Shown: positions 57,587 through 64,000 of the stretch, one piece after another
Layout of the letters: each line of letters opens with the position of its first letter
Numbering within the stretch: the first letter of the stretch is position 1
DNA from: Dactylorhiza incarnata
Taxonomy: Eukaryota > Streptophyta > Magnoliopsida > Asparagales > Orchidaceae
Direction of reading: 5' to 3'
Assembly: GCA_033032865.1 (NCBI GenBank)
Contig: JAWHQI010000099.1
Location: 6,279,501 to 6,343,500 of the forward strand
DNA: 64,000 bases
The notes under the pieces: model-generated
Told to the model about the DNA's origin: nothing
Seen by the model: the letters and a program-made list of their open reading frames with translations, nothing else
The model's database searches: none
Position numbers and translations under genes: made by a program

Positions 57587-58180
57587 TAAGCCCCCCAAAC
57601 CTTCGGAGTCCGAGTTTCGGTGCGAGGAGTTCGGAGGTTTTAATTTTTTTTGGTGGTGCCTTTGGTAGGAGTTGTCGTCGGGGGTAAGCGTGGTTGACTC
57701 TGTTCCTTTGTTCTGGTCAGGCGTTCCTCGCCCTGTGCTGTGACCTGATAGTCCTCTGATGGTCCTGCTGCCCTGGTTGCCGACAAAGTGTTGATTGAGG
57801 GAAGACGCTTTAAGATGGCGGCGAAGGGCGCTGGTTCTCTGAGATTGTTGCTGGCCTGCTGCCTAGCATCGATATTCGTATAGGTTGAGTGCTTTCTGCA
57901 AAATAACAGATGAAATTGCGCGGTTCTGAGCCCGCGACTTTTATATAATGGAAATTCAGCTTGCACGAGTCTGTGCTCGCGGCTTTTATATAATAGAAAA
58001 TTAGCCCGCGCGAGTCTGAGCTGGCGGCTTTTTACATAATAAAAGATAGGTTTGGGCAGTGAAGAGCATATGTATTCAAACCGTGGAAGAACGTAGGAGG
58101 GGCAGATACTTATGACGTCGGGACCTTACTGCGTGGAAAAGGACGAACCTTCAATCGATGGCAGTGAGAGATTGTTGTGA
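57587..58180 (-). other. T 3' noncoding region
   Basis: It starts with the purine tract (TTTGGGGGGCTTA on the minus strand, 57587-57600). No gene is recognised. Three imperfect copies of a unit with CTTTTATATAAT lie at about 57915-58045. Confidence 0.7.
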
Positions 58181-58726
58181 GCGCGCTGCCCGGAGGTAAT
58201 TGCTGTTCATTAGCGCACTGCCCGGAGGTAATTGCTGTTCATTAGCGCACTGCCCGGAGGCAATTGCTGTTCATTAGCGCACTGCCCGGAGGCAACTGCT
58301 GTTCATTAGCGCACTGCCCGGAGGCTATTGCTGTTCATTAGCGCACTTCCCGGAGGCAACTGATGTTCATTAGCGCACTGCCGGGAGGCAATTGCTGTTC
58401 ATTAGCGCACTGCCCGGAGGCAATTGCTGTTCATTAGCGCACTGCCCGAAGGCAATTGCTGTTCATTAGCGCACTGCCCGGAGGCAATTGCTGTTCATTA
58501 GCGCACTGCCCGAAGGCAATTGCTGTTCATTAGCGCACTGCCCGGACGCAATTGCTGTTCATTAGCGCACTGCCCGGAGGCAATTGCTGTTCATTAGCGC
58601 ACTGCCCGGAGGCAATTGTTGTTCATTAGCGCACTGCCCGGAGGCAATTGTTGTTCATTAGCGCACTGCCCGGAGGCAATTGTTGTTCATTAGCGCACTG
58701 CCTGGAGGCAGGTGCTGTTCATTAGC
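58181..58726. repeat. 17 copies of a 32-bp tandem repeat in T
   Basis: The unit GCGCACTGCCCGGAGGCAAT followed by TGCTGTTCATTA starts at 58181 and every 32 bp up to 58693. Copies are nearly identical. It lies between gag and the 3' LTR, where Tat-lineage elements often accumulate tandem repeats that can seed satellite DNA. Confidence 0.95.
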
Positions 58727-58989
58727 AAGTGGACGTCTTTACGTAGTTTCGATGGCGCAAGATATGACATGCGTGAAATAGAACTTTAAAAACTCTTAGT
58801 CGTAGTGATAATTTACGCAATTTCTTCAGAAACAAAGTTGATAGAAACAAAGTTGACAGAATATTTCAGCGGCGCTGGTAGAGCCCCGCTGATGGGTATG
58901 AAGCTTTCTCCTGGGATGAATGCCTTAAGGGTTGCTCCTGGTCCTTCCTGGCAAGCCGCTAGCTGATCTCCTGCTAGCCGAATAGTCGC

Positions 58990-60385
58990 CTAATCTCGTA
59001 GGAATTTCCCCAGTAGGCCTTGTTTGACGAGTTGCTCGATTTCATCCTTAAGCTTGGAGCAATTTTCCGTGTCATGTCCTTGTCCACGATGGAACTCACA
59101 ATATTTTGTCTGGTCCTCTGAGTTTTTAGCGAGGGGTCTGGGCTTGCGGAGCGTCTGGTTGTCTTTGATTGCGTACAGTACGTTGGTCCTGGTAGTGTTC
59201 ACGGGAGTGTAGTCCTGATGTTGGCGAGATCCTCGGTCTCGGCTGGAGTTGTCGTAATGCTTGCTTTTCTTATTGGGAGTTGTCTGCGGCAGTGACTCCT
59301 CTTTCTTCCTCTTCGAGCTCCCCTCGAACTGCTGGCGGTGCGCTTCAATTGCCTCATCTGCTGCTATCTGGGCCTCGACTCGCTGAACGAGGTCAGGGTA
59401 GCTTGCTACGGTCTCTCTCATTAGAGCTGAGTAAAAGCCACTTGGGCGGAGTCCTCCAAGGAAGACTCCCCGTAAGAGCTCGGGATCGACTCCTGGGATC
59501 TGTCGAGCCTCCGTAGTGAACTCGTCGGAAGAAATCTTTGAGTGTTTCTCCGTCGTTTTGGCAGATCCCTGAGAGATGGGAGGGATCTCGGTCAATTCTG
59601 CGGTTGGCAATGAATTGGTCCACGAACTGCTGCGCCATTTCTGCGAAGTTGTTGATAGCCCCATTCGGCAGGGAGTGGAACCAAGTGCGCGCTTGCCCCT
59701 TCAAGGTTGCCGGGAACACCTGACAGAGGAGCTGATCAGGGGCGCTGTAAATCCTCATGATGGTGGTGAAGTGATTGACATGTTCCAATGGGTCGTCCGT
59801 CCCGTCAAATGTTTCGATGTTGGGAAGCTTGAACCCGTTTGGAACTGGATTGGCCAAGACTTGAGGCGATAGTGGGGAGCCCTGATGCGCGGGACGGCGG
59901 GCGAGTGTGGCGCGTCGCCCTGCTTGAGCGTATTCCTCCTCTATCATATCGCGTATTTCTTCTCGCGTAGTTCTTTCCGTTGCTCGCTCAGGGGCAGCTC
60001 TTCTGGGATGATGGCGACGGTGGTCATCCTCTGGGCCTCCAGCTGGTGGGGCAAGGTGAGCGGAACTCGCCGCGTTGGAGAATCCTTCTGAGGCCTCGTC
60101 CTCCTGAATGGCTTCTTAGTTCGGAGCATGATTCAGAACTGGGGGTGGTGGTGCGTTCGGAGCCGGTGGCTGATTCGGAGCTTGAGGAGCCCCGAGATTC
60201 CTCACGAGAGCCAACACCTCGGCTTGATGTTCTTCAATCTGCCGCATGCGCCCTTCCAATCCTGCTGCGGGCGCAGGCACTGCGCCTTCCACGGGAGGCG
60301 CATTGATAAGCGCATGGGAGGGAGCTGGGTCGACGCGCCCTTCCGGGATTGATCTTTCAGTAGTGCGAGCACTCTTTCTTGCCAT
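58990..60385 (-). pseudogene. T gag (Tat/Ogre type), one stop and one frameshift
   Basis: The ATG at 60385 starts MARKSARTTERSIPEG. A stop at 60116-60118 interrupts the proline-rich N-terminus, and the same frame continues to the capsid domain (NIETFDGTDDPLEHVNHFTT, QVFPATLKGQARTWFHSLPN), typical of gypsy Retrotrans_gag. A frameshift near 59525 moves reading to the next frame (QIPGVDPELLRGVFLGGLRP). The end carries the Tat-type zinc knuckle YCEFHRGQGHDTENC and ends GLLGKFLRD at 58990. Gag would form the particle. No protease follows. Confidence 0.9.
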
Positions 60386-60416
60386 CGCAGTTGGCCTTCA
60401 AAGAGTTTTGGGAATG

Positions 60417-60434
60417 TTCCCACAGACGGCGCCA
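60417..60434 (-). other. Primer-binding site of T
   Basis: TGGCGCCGTCTGTGGGAA on the minus strand, three bases from the 5' LTR. This is the Ogre/Tat-type site, usually attributed to tRNA-Arg. I do not assign the tRNA with certainty. Confidence 0.85.
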
Positions 60435-60437
60435 AAC

Positions 60438-62159
60438 TGCCCGGAACGCTTAGGGCTCGTGGTAGACCGGTTCACTTGAACCACCTTAGCTCGTGAGCGA
60501 ACTAAGCGCGCAAACAGTCAATTAGAGATTTGCTGAGTACGCAGGGACTTTTAAACGTGGAAAACCCGGAAAGGGTAAAAAACCACGCGGCCGGAGCTGT
60601 GCCGACCAAACTTCACTATCTTCTGGGGGTTACAACTTGGAAACTAGAACTTGAGCGCGACAGGTCGCTGCTCGTTACAATATTTGGAGAGAGAGAGAAC
60701 GAGCTCCGAGGGTGACAGGCCACCTCTCGGAAAAACTAAGTCTTTTTTCCTTCTGAGAATGCTAATCGCCTTTCGGAAGTGAGGCGGCTAGTCGCCTTTT
60801 TTCTTCTGAGAATGTTAGTCGCCTTTCGGAAGTGAAAAGGCTAGTCGCCTTTCGGGATGATGAAGATCTTCAAGTCCACGAAAGAGATCTTCAAGCGCCG
60901 AAGGAGAATTCCGCAAAAGTCTGCAAGGAGCTCCCCCGGGTCCAGAAGTCAAGGCCCTTTCAAATGAAGCCTTGGGGCTCCTTTTATAGCTTTGGCCGGG
61001 GGCGGTCCGATAATTTTGTCGTTTGCAGTTTCCATAAATGTTTGGCGGATGAATCATATTTTCCAATTTGGGGCACACGGATCACCATTTTTCATAAATG
61101 ACCACCTTGCCCTTCGGGCAGCCTGGGCGGCTCGGGCAGTTCGGGCAGTTCTGTTGGAGGCGAAAAAGGCGACTGGTCGTTCCTGAAAAGTGAGAAGCCT
61201 GAAAGACAAAAAGTGAGAAGCCTGAAAGAAAAAAAGTGAGAAGCCTGAAAGACGAAAAGTGAGACAGTCTGAAAGACAAAAAGTGAGAAGTCTGAAAGAC
61301 AAAATGTGAGAACGCTCCCGAATGTGTTCGGAAGCGTTCTGAGCGCGCGCGAGTGCTAAAGTGTTCTGAGCGTGCAACGAACATGGAAGTGCTTTGAACG
61401 CGCTTGGAGGCGTTCTGAGCGCGCGTAAGCGCAGAGGCGTTCTGAATGCGCTTGGAGGCGTTCTGAGCGCGCGCGAGCGTAGAGGCGTTCTGAGCGCGCC
61501 TAGAAGCGTTCTGAGCGCGCGTTAGCGCGGAGGCGTTCTGAGCAAACGGTGGGGCGGGGAGTTGTCCCCCAAATAGAAATTGGAATCTGACGCACCTGAC
61601 GAGGGGGCGCGACTGCGGCGGGGCCCCTTGCGAGCTCCCCTGCGGAAAAAAGGCGTGGGGAGGGGGCCGGACCGCACCCTATGGGCGATGCGGCGGAGCC
61701 GCACCCCGGGGGGGTGCGGCCGGGCCGCACCCCACAAGGGGTGCGGCTGGGCCGCACCCCTTGAGGGGTGCGGCTGGGCCGGCCGCACCCCTCAAGGGGG
61801 GTGCGGCTGGGCCGCACCCTCAAGGGGGGTGCGGCTTGGTCGCACCCCCTGGAGGGGTGCGGCTTGGCCGCACCCCTTGAGGGGTGCGGCTCCGCGCGAG
61901 CCGCACCCCGAGGGAGGTGCGGCGGGGCCGTTCTCCCGAGACGGGGGGCGCTTCCCGCGCGCTACCGCATGCTACTGTGTGTGCGGTAGCGTACGCGCTT
62001 GCGGTTTGTTCTCCGCGCGCTCTGTTTCTGGCGGTTGTCGGCGGAAATGGCGGGCTCGGTTTCTTCGAATCGAGCGATTGCGTGTTGACTACTGACCCCA
62101 TATCTCTTTATTGGAGCTTCCTTTAGACGCACCCCAAGGCCTTCACGGGTGATATAACA
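60438..62159 (-). repeat. 5' LTR of T (right copy, 1722 bp)
   Basis: It matches 55962-57586, with a longer GCCGCACC palindrome array and one extra GCGTTCTGAGCGCGC unit (61397-61440). Its inner end differs (TGCCCGG instead of TGTTGCGG). Confidence 0.88.
61672..61920. repeat. GGGTGCGGC/GCCGCACCC palindrome array, T 5' LTR
   Basis: About 250 bp of alternating GGGGTGCGG and CCGCACCCC blocks, the longer of the two arrays. Open frames across it are Pro/Arg/Gly-rich artefacts of the repeat. Confidence 0.88.
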
Positions 62160-62160
62160 A

Positions 62161-62352
62161 GAATAAGAGGATAAAATTCATTATTCCCTAAACATATCAA
62201 CCCAAAATCATTTAAAAGATTATATGACATAGATTAAAAGAATAAAATTCATTACTACTTAACATATACATTTTGAGTTTTTATTAAAAGAGAATTATAA
62301 AAGCTTATAAAGTAAGAGGATAAAATTCATTATTCATAAACATATACAAATT
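62161..62352. repeat. Three imperfect copies of a ~70-bp AT-rich repeat
   Basis: GGATAAAATTCATTATTC (or AGAATAAAATTCATTACT) followed by AACATATA occurs at about 62168, 62239 and 62317. Confidence 0.65.
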
Positions 62353-63040
62353 AAAAAATAAATTTTGAATTTCAAAGATCTTTTCTTATGCCAAAATTTG
62401 TGAAACCCCCCTTCCCTTAACCAATATCTTTAATTTAGATTTAATTTAAGTTATTAAGAGAGCAATATTTAATAAGTTATTTTTCCTTAGAATTTCTTTT
62501 AAGATAAAGTTCTTATAATTTTAAACTAATTTAATTTTATAATTTCTACAATTTTCTTTGTTAATTAATTATCTTGAAAAGTCATTGTCTAAATACTTCT
62601 CCTCTTTTTAAATCATCATTATAATTTAAAACTTAACTCCTTATAGAATTTATTCTTTACTTAACTTGTGATCTTAATGAAATTTTGGTTTAGAATTAAA
62701 AAATTATATGCATATCTTATGAATTATGTCTTATATTTTTGCTCTAAAATATCAAAATCTAAAGTATCGGAATATCTAATAAATAATTTTTATATAACCT
62801 TTTAGTATCCATTTTAGTAATTATTTAATATAAAATTTCCTTTTTTATGCCAATTTTATCTTATAAATAGTTCTTTTGTAAAAAATATTTTTAATTTCAT
62901 TTATTTGGGACAAATTTGAAAAAATTTGCATTACACGCCTGTGATCAAAGACGTGTAATCATAATATAAGCCCAGAATTTAAAGTGATGCTTCCGAAGAT
63001 GTCGTCGAGACATGGAGATGCCGTCGAGAAATCAACTTAA

Positions 63041-63179
63041 GTCACGCCCGTGACCCAAATGTCACGATCGTGACTTTCCCGCATGATCCCTGCTCGTCGT
63101 CGCGCCGCAGTCGAGCCTACGGTGCATTAAATGAACCAGTGACAGGTCACGCCCGTGACCCAAATGTCACGCCTGTGAC
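63041..63179. promoter_or_regulatory. Four GTCACG-NN-CGTGAC palindromes in two pairs
   Basis: They start at 63041, 63061, 63146 and 63166 (the last has one mismatch). Within each pair the spacing is 20 bp, and the pairs are 105 bp apart. CCAAAT joins the members of each pair. A related inverted pair, ATTACACG/CGTGTAAT, lies at 62930-62959. Confidence 0.85.
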
Positions 63180-63640
63180 ATTTCCCTTTTCGCCACGCCA
63201 TCACGCAAGACCCATGTCGCTGTCGAAACTAAGCTGACCTCGAGAGAGGCATGTTCAAACTTCGAGAACCTCTACGGTCAAGTAGTTTAATTAAAAGGAA
63301 TTAAATTTATTTTTCCTTCACTTGATTATTCTCTCTCCAATGTGATTTTAGATTATGCATTAATATTTTTACTATCATTTAAACCTTATTTTTAGCGTGC
63401 AATTTGTCTCTTATTAGCTAAGTAAAATAAAACATCAAAAAATTAATAGATAAGTAATAGTGATTTCCTCGAAGTAAAATATCATATACTATAAACGATA
63501 AAATACATTTGCCTTCATCGAATATAATTATGGATAACATCTTTTATCCTTCGCTTAACTTAAATTCAAAATTTCTATATCAAGAACGCACACAATTAAC
63601 ATTTATAACAGACATAATTATTATTTCTAGCACAAACTTC

Positions 63641-63748
63641 ATGCGATTTGGCAACAATTAGCTACATCTTTAGGGTTATATTTATAACTCGTTAACATTA
63701 TATGATCCTGATCATGCGATTTGGCAACAATTATATGATCCTGATCAT
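63641..63748. repeat. Local duplication with ATGATCCTGATCAT
   Basis: CATGCGATTTGGCAACAATTA occurs at about 63641 and 63713, and TATATGATCCTGATCAT at about 63699 and 63732. These are overlapping direct repeats in noncoding AT-rich DNA. Confidence 0.75.
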
Positions 63749-64000
63749 ACATGACGCGTGGCATATATTTATCCAATCTACTAATATTCACATAATGACC
63801 TAATCTACCATAACACATAGCATTCATCCAACCGTTCAAATTTCAATCATCGTACATGATTTAGTACGCCTAGCTTGATATACGATCCGTGGAATGAGCG
63901 GCACCTTCAATCAGCCGTTGAATGAAGGCGCTTCGTCCCAACTATCTTGATGAATTGCATGCACAATCTGGAGCTCTATTTTGACAATCCGCCTCCAACT

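Larger units (their letters stand above)
55962..62159 (-). mobile_element. Element T: gag-only Tat/Ogre-like gypsy element
   Basis: LTRs of 1625 bp (left) and 1722 bp (right) bound a 2.85-kb interior. A perfect 5-bp duplication AGAAT flanks it (55957-55961 and 62160-62164). The primer site TGGCGCCGTCTGTGGG and the purine tract TTTGGGGGGCTTA are typical of the Tat/Ogre lineage and fix the minus orientation. Only gag is present, with no protease, reverse transcriptase, RNase H or integrase, so it depends on a partner. Confidence 0.9.
62160..64000. other. AT-rich spacer, no gene seen
   Basis: It begins with the AGAAT target duplication of T. It is AT-rich with no convincing ORF. The part from 62930 to 63260 is more GC-rich and carries symmetric boxes. 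It could be the remaining spacer and start of the LTR of element A, but no LTR partner is visible. Confidence 0.6.

Noticed and set aside
58181..58726. CRISPR-like array of 32-bp units
   Set aside because: The units are contiguous tandem copies with no unique spacers, and the setting is a plant retrotransposon.
63639..63839. Short minus-strand ORF near the right end
   Set aside because: It spans a local noncoding duplication, with no homology recognised.

Overview
This window is plant nuclear heterochromatin built almost entirely of nested LTR retrotransposons. I found no host gene, tRNA, rRNA or CRISPR array. A flowering plant is indicated by Sirevirus-type Ty1/copia elements, Athila-like and Tat-like Ty3/gypsy elements, plant primer-binding sites (initiator tRNA-Met, tRNA-Asp, and the Ogre/Tat-type TGGCGCCGTC site), a hAT-type MITE and intron-bearing antisense retroelement ORFs. 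I cannot name the species or decide between monocot and dicot.

Nesting was worked out from LTR ends and target-site duplications (TSDs). The left edge (1-1320) is the 3' end of a Tat-like element (H'). It lies inside a decayed copia reverse transcriptase (C0, about 1321-2004, minus strand), which abuts an Athila-like gypsy element (A). The A integrase (about 2005-3685) is split by a hAT-type MITE (2070-2672). Downstream of the integrase, A carries a 200-base poly(C) tract and is then interrupted by a 51-kb insertion, element H (4100-55202, minus orientation, LTRs of about 640 bp). H keeps two intron-bearing genes on the strand opposite to its own direction. ORF1 (4925-6202 plus 30841-31153) is interrupted by Sirevirus C1 (6203-30840). 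ORF2 (31645-32873 plus 48463-49118) is interrupted by a tandem array N (32874-48462). C1 is itself interrupted in its integrase by G1 (11139-24585), an element with 5.3-kb LTRs and almost no coding capacity. The deepest path is therefore four levels: A > H > C1 > G1.

N is the most striking structure. It has four LTRs alternating with three internal domains and one TSD (GCTGC) around the whole array. It is a non-autonomous element with an Athila-type tRNA-Asp primer site and one gag-like ORF with two zinc knuckles; only the third copy is intact. To its right lies a second Sirevirus (C2, about 49490-54307) without a 5' half. Its loss, together with the missing gag-pol of H, looks like one deletion. 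Near the right end is T (55962-62159, minus strand), a gag-only Tat/Ogre-like element with a 17-copy array of a 32-bp repeat. The last 1.8 kb is AT-rich spacer with palindromic GTCACG-CGTGAC boxes.

The cross-cutting signal is a set of symmetric CpG-rich box arrays. A 9-bp near-palindrome, TTCGWCGAA, forms arrays in the LTRs of both Sireviruses, upstream of the C1 extra ORF, and in the 5.3-kb LTRs of the gypsy-derived G1, often at 21-bp spacing. Symmetric boxes are known in Sirevirus LTRs. Finding the same core in an unrelated LARD-like element is what I consider most worth following up.
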